30,706 nt of DNA from F23-B02 sp963633225. GTDB lineage: Bacteria; Bacillota; Clostridia; Oscillospirales; Oscillospiraceae. Shown here one piece after another: positions 19,084 to 28,700 of the stretch. Every line of letters starts with the position of its first letter. Position 1 is the stretch's first letter. The stretch lies in contig CAVGXR010000052.1 of NCBI GenBank assembly GCA_963633225.1, positions 1 to 30,706 of the forward strand, in the 5' to 3' direction. The notes beneath the pieces were generated by a model, which made no database searches, had not been told where the DNA came from, and saw only the letters and a list, made by a program, of their open reading frames with translations. A program made the position numbers and the translations under genes.

Positions 19084-20691
19084 ATGACCTTTCAACAGAA
19101 ACTGCGTAAATTCAGTAAGCAGCAGCTCTGGAATGAATACTGCGGCTATCTGGAGCTCGATATAAAACAATATATGTACATTCAGCGCCGCCTCATGCAG
19201 GAGCAGATAAGCTCATGGTGCGCATCGGGGCTGGGAAAAAGCATTTATAAGCGCTCAGCGCCCGACAGCGTTGAGGAGTTTCTGCGCACGATGCCTTTTA
19301 CAAGCTACGAGGATTATGCCGAGATCCTGTTTCGCCGCGATCCCGACGCGCTGCCCGAAGCGCCGGTGATATGGATAGAAACGACCTGGGAGGGCGGCCT
19401 GCGCCCGATAAAGATAGCGCCCTATACGCGGCGAATGCTCGACGCGTACAAGCACAATATCATGGCCATGGCCATGCTCGTATCCGGCCACGGCAGGGCC
19501 GACTTCAACATACGTCCGGGGCACAGATTTCTCTACGGCGGCGCACCGCTTCCTTATGAAACGGGGCTTATCCCGAGCCTCATGAACGAGGAAATGCGCT
19601 TTGAATGGCTGCCCGACAGCGATGAGTATTCCGAGCTTTCATTCAGCCAGCGCATCAAAAAGGGCTTTAAGATGGCCTTTGACGGGGGCATCGACTATTT
19701 CTTCGCTATGGGCAGTGTTGCAAATTACATAACCGAAAATTTCGACAAGCAGATATCCTCCGGCGGAGGCGGCGGAGTGAAGGTATCGCCGGTCATTGCC
19801 GCACGATATATAATGGCAAAGCACAAGCGCCGCCGCGAACAGCGAAGGATACGCCCCGTCGATCTTTTCCGCATAACGGGCTTTGCCTGCACGGGAACCG
19901 ACGGCAGGTGCTACCGCGATAAGCTCGCCGAGGCGTGGGGCGTAACGCCGGTCGAGGTCGCTGCGGGAACGGAATCGACCTGCGTGGGCTGCGATACATG
20001 GGAGCAGCGCGGCATGGTGCTGTTTCCCGACTCCTGCTTTTATGAGTTCATACCCGAAAGCGAGATGCTGCGGAGCCTCAGAGACCCGTCATACACTCCG
20101 CTGAGCTGCCTCATGGACGGGGTGAGCACGGGCGCAAAGTACGAGCTTGTCATAAGCGTGCTGCACGGTGGGGCGTTCATGCGATACCGCATCGGAGATG
20201 TGTACAGATGCACCGAGGTCGATAAGCAAAGCGGCGTTCCGCGCTTTAGCTATGTTGACCGCATCCCGACGGTCATAGACATAGCCGGCTTTACGCGCAT
20301 AACGGAAAAGTCCGTCGCCGAGGTCATCCGCATGTCAAAGCTCGGCATAGGCGACTGGATAGCGGCGAAGGAATATGACGCGGACGATACGCCGTTTCTG
20401 CACATTTATCTTGAGCTCACGCCCGAAGCGAGGGCTAACGACGTTGTCACAAGGCAGGTGCTCACCGAGCATCTTTCGGTGTATTTCAGATATTTTGACA
20501 GTGATTATAAGGATCTCAAAAAGCTCCTGAACATAGAGCCCCTGCAAATAAGCATACTCCCGTATAAAACTATAGAGAGCTTTGAGAGAGAAAAGGGGAC
20601 GAAGCTTTCGCGCATAAACCCCGACCCGCTGTGGCTTAAGGCGCTGCTTAGCGGGGTGAACGACAGGCAGTACACGGAGGATAACGCATGA
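19084..20691 (+). CDS. GH3-family adenylate-forming acyl-amide synthetase-like enzyme
   Basis: 535 residues. The GH3 (auxin-responsive promoter) layout is recognisable throughout: ETTWEGGLRPIKIAPYT (about residues 98-114), corresponding to the phosphate loop SSGTTxGxxKxxPxT of plant GH3; then GGAPLPYETGLI, EVAAGTESTCVGCDTW, LFPDSCFYEFIPESE, MRYRIGDVYRCT and a C-terminal lid. GH3 enzymes use ATP to adenylate a carboxylic acid and join it to an amine, often an amino acid. The phosphate loop lacks the canonical Ser-Gly-Thr-Thr and has Glu-Thr-Thr-Trp, so activity needs testing. The start codon has only a weak, close GGAG. The stop overlaps the kinase gene (ATGA). It could make, inactivate or tag the signal that the phosphorelay reads. 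Confidence 0.85.
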   Translation: MTFQQKLRKFSKQQLWNEYCGYLELDIKQYMYIQRRLMQEQISSWCASGLGKSIYKRSAPDSVEEFLRTMPFTSYEDYAEILFRRDPDALPEAPVIWIETTWEGGLRPIKIAPYTRRMLDAYKHNIMAMAMLVSGHGRADFNIRPGHRFLYGGAPLPYETGLIPSLMNEEMRFEWLPDSDEYSELSFSQRIKKGFKMAFDGGIDYFFAMGSVANYITENFDKQISSGGGGGVKVSPVIAARYIMAKHKRRREQRRIRPVDLFRITGFACTGTDGRCYRDKLAEAWGVTPVEVAAGTESTCVGCDTWEQRGMVLFPDSCFYEFIPESEMLRSLRDPSYTPLSCLMDGVSTGAKYELVISVLHGGAFMRYRIGDVYRCTEVDKQSGVPRFSYVDRIPTVIDIAGFTRITEKSVAEVIRMSKLGIGDWIAAKEYDADDTPFLHIYLELTPEARANDVVTRQVLTEHLSVYFRYFDSDYKDLKKLLNIEPLQISILPYKTIESFEREKGTKLSRINPDPLWLKALLSGVNDRQYTEDNA

Positions 20692-23624
20692 ACGTATCGT
20701 ACATATATATTAATATTGCTGCGTTTTTGTGCTTTGCCCTGATGTTCGTGGCCTTCTTTGCCGCCGAGCGCAGCCGCGAAATGCGTGCATGGCTGTTCCT
20801 GCTCGGTGACCTCGTGCTGTGGACGGGCGGAACGGTGTTCATGCGCCTGAACGTATTCCCGAGCTACGAGTTCTGGTACTATGTTTCGCTTCTGGCTCTG
20901 TTTTCGATAGCCTTTCTGGTGTACAACTACGTTTACCAGTTTGCAAACGTAAAAAACAGCATCGAGCGGGCGACCTGGTTTTTCGGAACGCTCATAATAC
21001 TCGCCGTTTCGGCGACGGGCTTTTTCCTCGCGCCGCCAACGCTGTCGGTCAGCAGCGGCATGGCTGTGTATACCTATTCGATGGACTGGAAGATAGCGAT
21101 CCCCACTGTGTTTTTCATGCTCATCGTCGGCTCTATCATAAAGCTTTTCCGCAGGATACTTGCCGCAAAGGGAAAGAAGGCACCAGGCGTTGCGGAGCTT
21201 ATAATAGGCTGCTTTCTCATGGCCATAGGCAATATCGTGCAGATACTCCCGGGAAATACCTTCCCGTGGGACACACTGTTCGGCCTTGCCTTTGCGGTGA
21301 TGTTCGTCCGCTCGCTGTACAAGCGCCGGATGTTCAATACAACGCCCGTCATTTCCAGCAGCATACTCATGCTCGTGTCAACGGTCATGTGCGTCGGCGT
21401 TGCGGCGCTGTTTTTCAAAAAGCTCGACGCGCTGTTTGAACGCATCGGCGGGCACCTCGGCGACCCTGATGTGGAGGCGTTTCTGTTCCTTGCCATTGTC
21501 CTGTTCGGCCTGATAGCCTGCTTTCGCAAGCTGCTCATGTCGATATTCTCCGACGAGGAGCAGCAGGGCAGCCGCATTAAAAAATACAGCGACAGCGTGT
21601 CCAAGACTCTGGATATCGACAGCATACTGCGTCAGACCGTCAAGGTCATAAAAAACGATATCCATGTTGACCAGCTGTATATCTGCCTGCTGCAAAACGG
21701 CAGATATGTTCCCGTGTGCAGCGCGATGCCGTTAAAGCCTGCCTCCTTCACAATAGCGGCAGATCACCCCTGCGTAAAGTACTTCGAGGAGGACAGCTCC
21801 GGCAGGAACCATATAATCATAAAGGAGTTTGAAGCCGACCCGCTGTACAAATCCATGTGGGGCACGGAGAAGGAGCTGTTCTCCGATTACGGCATATCCT
21901 GCATTTGTGCGCTCAAGGACGGCGGCAGCGTCGTCGGACTTCTGCTGCTTGCCGAAAAGGAAAAGGGCGTGGGCTATACCTATGCCGACTTCTCCTTCCT
22001 GAGCACGGTTTCCGCGATCGCATCCATTGCCATCAAGAACGCAGCGCTCTACAAGCAGGTGGCCGAGCGTGAGCACCTGTTTTCAAGCATGACGGCGTTC
22101 ATTCCGAACGTCATTCTGATAAAGCCCAGAGGCGAGAGCCGGTATTGCTTTGTAAGCGCAAACACCGAGCGTGTGCTCGGACTTCCGCAGAGCTATTTTG
22201 CAGAGCGCACCGCTTTGCAGACGCTGCGCGAGAATGTCGATGCCGATACCGCGGCCAAAGTAGTTGACGCGCTCGTATCCTCCGACGGCAGCGGCGGCTG
22301 CACGGTCGATATCCCGTTCAAGACCGGCGACGGCAGAGACATTACGCTCCGCTGTGCGTTCTCGCCCATCGTGACGGGCGGCATAAAGTCGCACTACGTC
22401 TGTGTTGCGACGGATATAACGCAGGATATAGAGGCGCAGCTTCTTCTGCGCAACTCCGTTGAGCTTGCGCAGGACTCGAGCCGCGCAAAGGGCGAGTTCC
22501 TCTCGCACATGTCACACGAGATACGCACGCCCATGAACTCCATTGCCGGACTTACATACCTTGCCCGCGAGATAGTCGGCGAGGGGCGCGACGACGAGCT
22601 GCGCGAGCACCTAAACCAGATAGACCAGTCCTCGCAGTACCTCCTGAGCCTGCTGAACAATATCATGGACATGAGCAAGATAGAAAACAGCAGGTACGAG
22701 ATAAGCGCAAAGCCCTTCGATATCACCGCCGTGCTCGACGAGGTCTACTCCGTGTTCAGCGCGGTCATGGCTGCCAAGGGCGTTAAGTTTGACATAGACA
22801 CCGAGGGGCTGAGCTGCCCCAACGTCCTCGGCGACGAGCTGTCGCTGCGCAAGATACTCAATAACCTTCTGTCAAACGCCAGCAAGTTTACGAAAGCGGG
22901 CGGGAGCGTGCGGCTTCTGGCCTCACAGAGACTGTTGAACGGCTCCTCGTCGATCCTGCATCTTGAGGTATCCGACACCGGCATCGGCATAAGCGAGGAC
23001 TTCATCGGCCACCTCTTCGAGCCGTACACGCAGGAGCAGAGCGCATCCGGCGGCAGGGCTGCCGGAAGCGGCCTCGGCATGGCGATATGCAAAAGCATGC
23101 TCGACCTTCAGGGCGGCACGATATCGGTCAAAAGCCGTCAGGGCATCGGAACTACCTTCTTTGTCGATATCCCGTACTCTCTCGGCGAGGCTGCCGCCGC
23201 CGAGCCGCAGAGCATTGACTATTCGGCGATAAGCGGACGGCGCGTCATGGTCGTTGACGACGTTGCTATAAACACGACGATAACCTGCCGCCTGCTCGAG
23301 CGGCACGGTGCGCTTGTTGACTGCGCGGAAAACGGCAGGGAGGCGGCGGAGCTTTTCCGCTCAAAGCCCGACGGCTTTTACGACTGCATACTTATGGATA
23401 TCCAGATGCCGGAGATGGACGGCATAGAGGCGGCATCCTGCATCCGTGCCTCCGGCATGAGATACAGCGGCACGGTGCCCATACTTGCCATGACTGCGGA
23501 TGCATTTATAAACGAGCAGGGGGGAGCGCTCAGCGATTTCTCCGGCTATATACTCAAGCCCGTAAAGCCCGATGAGCTTTACGCCAAGCTCGCCGGCATA
23601 TTTAAAAACCAGAGGTACTCATGA
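20688..23624 (+). CDS. Hybrid histidine kinase (7TM-like, GAF, PAS, HisKA, HATPase, receiver)
   Basis: 978 residues. Seven or eight hydrophobic segments fill about 1-285 and resemble the membrane sensory region of HisKA_7TM kinases. A GAF-like domain follows (about 300-455, with DIDSILRQTVKVIKND), a PAS-like domain (about 460-580), a dimerisation domain with His610 in FLSHMSHEIRTPMN, and an HATPase domain with N box NNLLSNASKF (about 725), DTGIGISED (about 765) and GSGLGMAI (about 794). A C-terminal receiver (about 850-975) has Asp904 in LMDIQMPEMDG and Lys in YILKPVKP. It lacks an output domain, so it should hand phosphate to the HPt in the same operon. SD GGAGG is seven bases before ATG 20688. 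It overlaps the GH3 and ligase genes. Confidence 0.95.
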   Translation: MNVSYIYINIAAFLCFALMFVAFFAAERSREMRAWLFLLGDLVLWTGGTVFMRLNVFPSYEFWYYVSLLALFSIAFLVYNYVYQFANVKNSIERATWFFGTLIILAVSATGFFLAPPTLSVSSGMAVYTYSMDWKIAIPTVFFMLIVGSIIKLFRRILAAKGKKAPGVAELIIGCFLMAIGNIVQILPGNTFPWDTLFGLAFAVMFVRSLYKRRMFNTTPVISSSILMLVSTVMCVGVAALFFKKLDALFERIGGHLGDPDVEAFLFLAIVLFGLIACFRKLLMSIFSDEEQQGSRIKKYSDSVSKTLDIDSILRQTVKVIKNDIHVDQLYICLLQNGRYVPVCSAMPLKPASFTIAADHPCVKYFEEDSSGRNHIIIKEFEADPLYKSMWGTEKELFSDYGISCICALKDGGSVVGLLLLAEKEKGVGYTYADFSFLSTVSAIASIAIKNAALYKQVAEREHLFSSMTAFIPNVILIKPRGESRYCFVSANTERVLGLPQSYFAERTALQTLRENVDADTAAKVVDALVSSDGSGGCTVDIPFKTGDGRDITLRCAFSPIVTGGIKSHYVCVATDITQDIEAQLLLRNSVELAQDSSRAKGEFLSHMSHEIRTPMNSIAGLTYLAREIVGEGRDDELREHLNQIDQSSQYLLSLLNNIMDMSKIENSRYEISAKPFDITAVLDEVYSVFSAVMAAKGVKFDIDTEGLSCPNVLGDELSLRKILNNLLSNASKFTKAGGSVRLLASQRLLNGSSSILHLEVSDTGIGISEDFIGHLFEPYTQEQSASGGRAAGSGLGMAICKSMLDLQGGTISVKSRQGIGTTFFVDIPYSLGEAAAAEPQSIDYSAISGRRVMVVDDVAINTTITCRLLERHGALVDCAENGREAAELFRSKPDGFYDCILMDIQMPEMDGIEAASCIRASGMRYSGTVPILAMTADAFINEQGGALSDFSGYILKPVKPDELYAKLAGIFKNQRYS

Positions 23625-24949
23625 TCAGTTCACTTTTCAAAAAAGGTCAGGGCATAATGAACGCGGTCTGGAGCAGCAGGTACTATCTTCCGATGCTGCT
23701 CCTGCTGGCGGCTTTGGCGACGGTTACGCAGACAACGTTTGCGTGCATGTGCCTGTTCGTATTCATTGCCGTGCTCATGCTCATATTCTGCGGCGATCTC
23801 ATGTCGATCCTTGCGCCGGTCTGCTTCACACTACAGATCGCGGTCGAGTATTACAAGGACTTTTCGCAGCTCGTGCCGTACATGATGTACGCGATCGTGC
23901 CGTTTTCCCTTGCGCTGATATTTAACCTTATCTATTACCGCCGCAGGCTCGTCTTTGGCCGCTTCACCTATCCCTATATCGCGGTGTCGCTGGCGCTCAT
24001 TCTCGGCGGAGCCGGAACGATCTCGGCGCAGGACTATCTCAAGCCCATCAGCATGTACTATATGCTCGCTCTCGGCCTCGGCCAGCTTGCGCTGTACCTT
24101 CTGCTCTGTACGCGCATTGAGAATCTGCGCAGCTATGACAGAACCGAGCGCATGGCACAGACCGTTTACGCGGCGGGGCTGCTGTTCGTCATAGTCATTT
24201 TCAGCTTCTATGCGCATAATCTTGACCGCTTCATCGAAAAGGGCGGCGTGCTGTTTTATAAGCCCCGCAATTATGTGACCACCGTGCTGCTCATATGTAT
24301 GCCCATGACCTGCATTCTTGTCCGGCGCAGCAACCTCTATCTCATCGGCATGGTGCTCATGCACCTTGCCATGGTCATGAGCGGCTCACGCTCGGGGCTG
24401 CTGTTCGGCTCGGTGCTGCTTCTGCTGTGCGCCCTATACATTTATATAAATAATAAGCGCAGCCGCCGGCTGTATAACTGGCTGTTCGGCGCGGTGCTGC
24501 TGATCGCTGCTGCGGCAGCGGTCGCCGTCGTGCCGGAGCTCTACGCTTCACGCATCAAAAACGCCGTCACGGGCGACAAAACGCGCATCGAGTTTATCCG
24601 CCGCGGCATTGACAATTTTCTGAACCATCCCGTGCTGGGCATCGGCATCGGCAGCACGAAGGATCTTGGGATATTCAAGGCCTACGTCTCCGGCAGCATC
24701 GTGTTTTACCACAACGCCGTCATTCAGGTGCTGAGCTCCATGGGGCTTCTCGGCGCAGCGGCCTATGGCTGGATGTTCGCCTCACGCATTAAAATGCTCT
24801 GGCGCAGCAGACGCAGCAGCATCGCCTGTCCCGTTGCGCTGTCGTATCTGGGCATACTCATGATGAGCATGACAAACCCCGGCATCTTCTGCCCCTTCCC
24901 CGATGTCGCCCTCATAACCATCCTCTTCGTATTTTTGGAGACGCATTGA
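23621..24949 (+). CDS. O-antigen ligase/polymerase-like (Wzy_C) membrane protein
   Basis: 442 residues and about 11 transmembrane segments, typical of the O-antigen ligase/RfaL and Wzy-like family. The conserved Wzy_C block is present: SGSRSGLLFG around residue 250, then RIEFIRRGIDNFLNHPVLGIGIGS with HNAVIQVLSSMGLLG. The family polymerises or transfers surface polysaccharide, or glycosylates proteins. Its ATGA start overlaps the kinase stop. No other polysaccharide genes are visible in the window, so the substrate is unknown. Its location suggests the phosphorelay controls a surface modification. Confidence 0.85.
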   Translation: MISSLFKKGQGIMNAVWSSRYYLPMLLLLAALATVTQTTFACMCLFVFIAVLMLIFCGDLMSILAPVCFTLQIAVEYYKDFSQLVPYMMYAIVPFSLALIFNLIYYRRRLVFGRFTYPYIAVSLALILGGAGTISAQDYLKPISMYYMLALGLGQLALYLLLCTRIENLRSYDRTERMAQTVYAAGLLFVIVIFSFYAHNLDRFIEKGGVLFYKPRNYVTTVLLICMPMTCILVRRSNLYLIGMVLMHLAMVMSGSRSGLLFGSVLLLLCALYIYINNKRSRRLYNWLFGAVLLIAAAAAVAVVPELYASRIKNAVTGDKTRIEFIRRGIDNFLNHPVLGIGIGSTKDLGIFKAYVSGSIVFYHNAVIQVLSSMGLLGAAAYGWMFASRIKMLWRSRRSSIACPVALSYLGILMMSMTNPGIFCPFPDVALITILFVFLETH

Positions 24950-25073
24950 GGCAGTCACGAATACGCATATTGCGGTAGCACGGTATCGAAACAATGAAGG
25001 AAACTACGGCGTTTCGCGTCCCGTGAGTGCAATGCAATGTTTTTGCAGCGTCTCAAATGCTGCAACGCACCCC

Positions 25074-25100
25074 GTAGGGAACGGGCTTGCCCGTTCCGCC
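25074..25100 (+). repeat. REP-like palindrome, copy 1
   Basis: GTAGGGAACGGGC then TTGCCCGTTCCGCC: GTAGGG followed by a 9-bp inverted repeat GGAACGGGC/GCCCGTTCC. The same head occurs inverted at 25249-25274 and 25351-25373. Confidence 0.7.
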
Positions 25101-25176
25101 TGTTGAAATTTCCGCTGCACCGAAATAGCCGCACCCTTGCCTGTCTGCACCAGACTAAAACCAAATACAAAACAGC

Positions 25177-25213
25177 AAAAGACAGCTTGGACTTAAAACC
25201 CAAGCTGTCTTTT
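25177..25213 (+). terminator. Terminator downstream of the phosphorelay operon
   Basis: AAAAGACAGCTTGG and CCAAGCTGTCTTTT pair around ACTTAAAAC. It lies 230 bp after the ligase gene. No gene intervenes, so it is the probable operon end and can act in either direction. Confidence 0.75.
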
Positions 25214-25248
25214 CTGCGTTTAATCATAGATATTTGTTCCGGCTATGC

Positions 25249-25274
25249 GGAACAGGCAGGCCTGTTCCCTACGA
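25249..25274 (-). repeat. REP-like palindrome, copy 2 (inverted)
   Basis: On the minus strand CGTAGGGAACAGG then CCTGCCTGTTCC: the same GTAGGGAAC head with an inverted GGAACAGG/CCTGTTCC, opposite in orientation to copy 1. Confidence 0.65.
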
Positions 25275-25350
25275 GGACTGGAGGTAGTTTCGGTCGGGCA
25301 CAAGCAGCAGCATCTTGCTTGACCTTCATGCGAAATGCCCGCCACGGCGA

Positions 25351-25373
25351 GTGGCCAAGCCCGTTCCCTACGA
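25351..25373 (-). repeat. REP-like element, copy 3 (inverted)
   Basis: On the minus strand TCGTAGGGAACGGGCTTGGCC: the same head as copies 1 and 2, followed by a GCCACGGCGAGTGGC hairpin instead of the full palindrome. Confidence 0.6.
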
Positions 25374-25434
25374 TATTGCGGTGTGCGCTGTGCGCACAAA
25401 TTAAATTTCATTCGCTCGGAGAGCGAATACCGCT

Positions 25435-25462
25435 GGCTAACCGCTAACAGCTAACGGCTAAC
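25435..25462. repeat. Four 7-bp tandem repeats NGCTAAC
   Basis: Units GGCTAAC, CGCTAAC, AGCTAAC, GGCTAAC at 25435-25462, with a partial AGCTT following. The only variation is at the first base. They fall between a GAGCGAAT hairpin and the sequence GCCGTAGTTT, whose inverse AAACTACGGC lies at 25003-25012. Confidence 0.75.
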
Positions 25463-25668
25463 AGCTTGCCGTAGTTTATTCCAATGCCGCCGGTCGGGCA
25501 CCCGCAATCTCCGTATAAGTACAGCCTAAATTCGCCACTAAAAAATTGTCAAGACACCAAATCGAACAAAGAAAGCGAAAAAGTCTAATCCCCGATGAAA
25601 AACCGACGAGAGTATACGAACTGTATTGTCATGGCGCAAAAAAATTTACATAAAAACGCGATATGCTA

Positions 25669-25697
25669 TTGAAAAACCCGCGCATATTTAGTAGAAT
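25669..25697 (+). promoter_or_regulatory. Promoter of the SLH surface protein
   Basis: TTGAAA (25669-25674), 17-bp spacer, TAGAAT (25692-25697), about 95 bp before ATG 25792. A strong AAGGAGG precedes the start codon, so the leader is long but the SD is standard. Confidence 0.6.
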
Positions 25698-25791
25698 AAA
25701 GCTGCACAAAACCAAAGTGCGCGTGGCAGGTGTTTACATAAGTGGAAGCGTGCCACAAGCGGTGGAATTTAATTTTTAAGGAGGAAAACCA

Positions 25792-28700
25792 ATGAATGTA
25801 AGAAAACGCGGACTTGCACTTCTGCTGTGCGTCTGCATGATCTTCACTCTCCTGCCGTTCTCGGCACTGGCGGCTGACAGCGATGTTGTCTACGGCCAGT
25901 ACGCGGACGGCGAGTGGCAGCAGTCTGCTTCGGCTGGTGCTTCTCAGACGTACACAGACGCAGAAACAGGAGCAAATATCAAATACAGTAAGGAAGCGAA
26001 AGCTACCAATACGCCGAATGTATACGATGTGACGCTCACGATAAAGAACACGACGACAAAGGTCGCTCCCGGAGCGTCCGCAGTTGTGCTCGTTATCGAC
26101 AACTCGCTGTCGATGAACTTCTGCGCGACGTGCAATTATAACTATGGCGGAGGCTCTAGCTATAATGGTGCATATCATTCTAATGATTGCGCTACCGGTA
26201 ATAGGGGAACCGTCGCATACGTAGATTCACGTTTGTATGCAGCAAAGCAAGCAGCAATAACATTTGCCGAAAAATACGGCGCAACCGGCGGCGACCGTTA
26301 TATTGCAGTCGTTACATTTAACGAATATGCGTCTAAGGTCGCGCTTGACAGCAAGCAGACAGAAACGAGCTCGTGGTGGGGATCTACATATGAATACACC
26401 TACTGGCTCAATGTATCTGATGCTGATAACCTTGCTAAAGTAAAAACTGCTATAAACAATATCGATACAGGCAGCGGCACAAACCTCGCTGGCGGATTAT
26501 CGACCGCAAAAGACGATTTTAGCGACAGCACTGTCAGTTCCATAAGCAACAGGTATACTGTACTTCTCACCGACGGCGAACCCAATTATCCGAGAAGCAG
26601 TGCAGCATCTTCGGCTAAATCGTACGCAAATAGCCTGAAGGGAACAAACAGCTCTTATTGCAAGCTGTACACTGTTTGCGTAGGTGCTGAGAACACAAGC
26701 TTCAACGGCACGACCGTTGGTGCATTCCTGAGAGACAGCATTGCAAGCACCGCCTCTGGAACTGAAAAGTATGCGTATAATACAAATTCCACGGCGGAAC
26801 TTTATGCTGCTTTTGAAGATATCTTCAAGGCTATTGACGAGGGCATCACCTCCGGCTTCACCGTGTCCGACCCCATGGGCAAGTATGCTGTGCTCCAGAA
26901 CCAAAAGCTCACCGACTGTGTGATCGAAAATAACGGCATCACATGGACACCCAAAACCGGCGATTCCGTCACAAATGATGACGGTTCTACAACCACCACC
27001 TACACGCTGACCTATCAGGTGAAGCTCAACGTTGACAGCATCCCCAAGGATGGCACCTATCCCCTCAACGGCGTTACGACTCTGTCGTTTGAAGATGAGA
27101 CCCTCAACTTCAACGTCCCGGGCGTGAAGGGCGAGCTTCCCAGATATACGGTAACGTATAACAAGGGCGCAAACGGCAGCCTTGACGGTCAGGATACTGA
27201 CGGCAATGTCGTATATTCCAACATCAAGAAGGGCACGGTCACTCCCGCCGCCCCCGAAGTAACTCCCAATGAAGGCTACTGGTTCACCGGCTGGGACAAA
27301 GAGATAGCCCCGACCGTCACCGGCAGCGTGACCTACACTGCGCAGTACGCCGAAAAGAAGGTACTCGCCGTGGAAGCCAACAGCAATGAGGTGACCTACA
27401 ACGGCGAGGAGCAGTCCGTTAGCGGCTTCAAGCAGCTGAAATTTGACGGTTACACCGTCTCCGGCCTCACCGCTTCCGCAAGCGGCACTGGTAAGGGCGA
27501 ATACACCACCACCATCACCGGCACGGCAAAGGTCACCGATGACAAGGGCAATGATGTAACAGAGCAGTTCACGGTCAACACCGTTCCCGGCACTCTGACC
27601 ATCAAGCCCGCAGCCGTTACCGTAAAGGCTAACGATGCAGAAAAGGTATACGGCGCAGCCGATCCCGAGTTCACCGCAAACGTAAGCGGTCTCTGCGGTG
27701 ACGACACCGTAGATTACACTCTCAGCAGAGAGGAAGGCGAGGATGTCGGCACTTACACCATCACCCCGACTGGCGACAAAGAGCAGGGCAACTATGTTGT
27801 CACTTACGAAGACGGCACTCTGACGATCACCAAGGCCGATACGCTGACGGTAGCCGGAAAAGATTACAACGGTGTATACGACGGCGAGGCTCACGGCGAT
27901 AGCGCAACAGCAAACGTCACCGAGGGCACAACGATCAGCTACAAGGTTGGCGAAGGTGATTGGACAAGCGAAGTCCCGACGATCACCAACGTTGGCAGCA
28001 TGACAGTAAGCGTAAAGGCCGAGAACCAGAACTACGAGACGGCAACGGCAGAATACACGCTGAAAGTTACCCCCAAGGCTGTGACCTTCACCGGCGAAAC
28101 TGACAGCAAGGTTTACAACGGCAACGAGCAGGAGATTACCGGAATAACGGTAGAGGGTCTGCTTGAGAGTCATGACTACAGTGCTCTGAGCTACAGCGCA
28201 AAGGGCAAGGATGCCGGAAAGTACCCCGGCGCGTTCAGCGGCGATGTAGTGATTAAAGACGCTCAGGGAACTGACGTAACTAAGAACTACGAAGTCACCA
28301 AGACCATCGGCACTCTGACGATAACCGCAGTAGCCGACAAGGTCGTTGTCACCATCACCGGCCATAAGAATACCGCCAAGTACGACGGCACAGATCACAG
28401 CGTCAGCGGCTATGATGTAGAAATCAGCAACGATCTCTACACTGTGTCCGACTTCACGTACAACGGAACTGCCTCTGTAAGCGGCACAAATGCAGACACC
28501 TACAAGATGGGTCTGGATGCAGCTAAGTTCGAGAACATCAGCAAGAACTTCACCAATGTTAGATTCGTAGTCACCGACGGTTCTCTGACCATCAGCAAGC
28601 GCGACGTGACCCTGACCTCCGGCAGCGATAAGAAGGAATACGACGGCGAGCCTCTGACCAACAATGAAGTCACCGTAAGCGGCGACGGCTTTGTCGAAGG

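Larger units (their letters stand above)
24950..25791. other. 840-bp gene-free repeat region
   Basis: No reading frame here has a convincing start and coding bias. It holds the terminator, three REP-like copies, the heptamer repeat and further small hairpins (GTGTGCGCTGTGCGCAC near 25381-25397, ATTCGCTC/GAGCGAAT near 25410-25428), then the promoter of the SLH protein. CGGTCGGGCAC occurs twice (near 25290 and 25491). Confidence 0.65.

Noticed and set aside
25037..25447. 136-codon frame in the intergenic repeat region
   Set aside because: It runs through palindromes and the terminator, has no SD, and shows no coding bias.
25435..25462. CRISPR-like array
   Set aside because: The units are 7 bp, tandem without spacers, and there are no cas genes.
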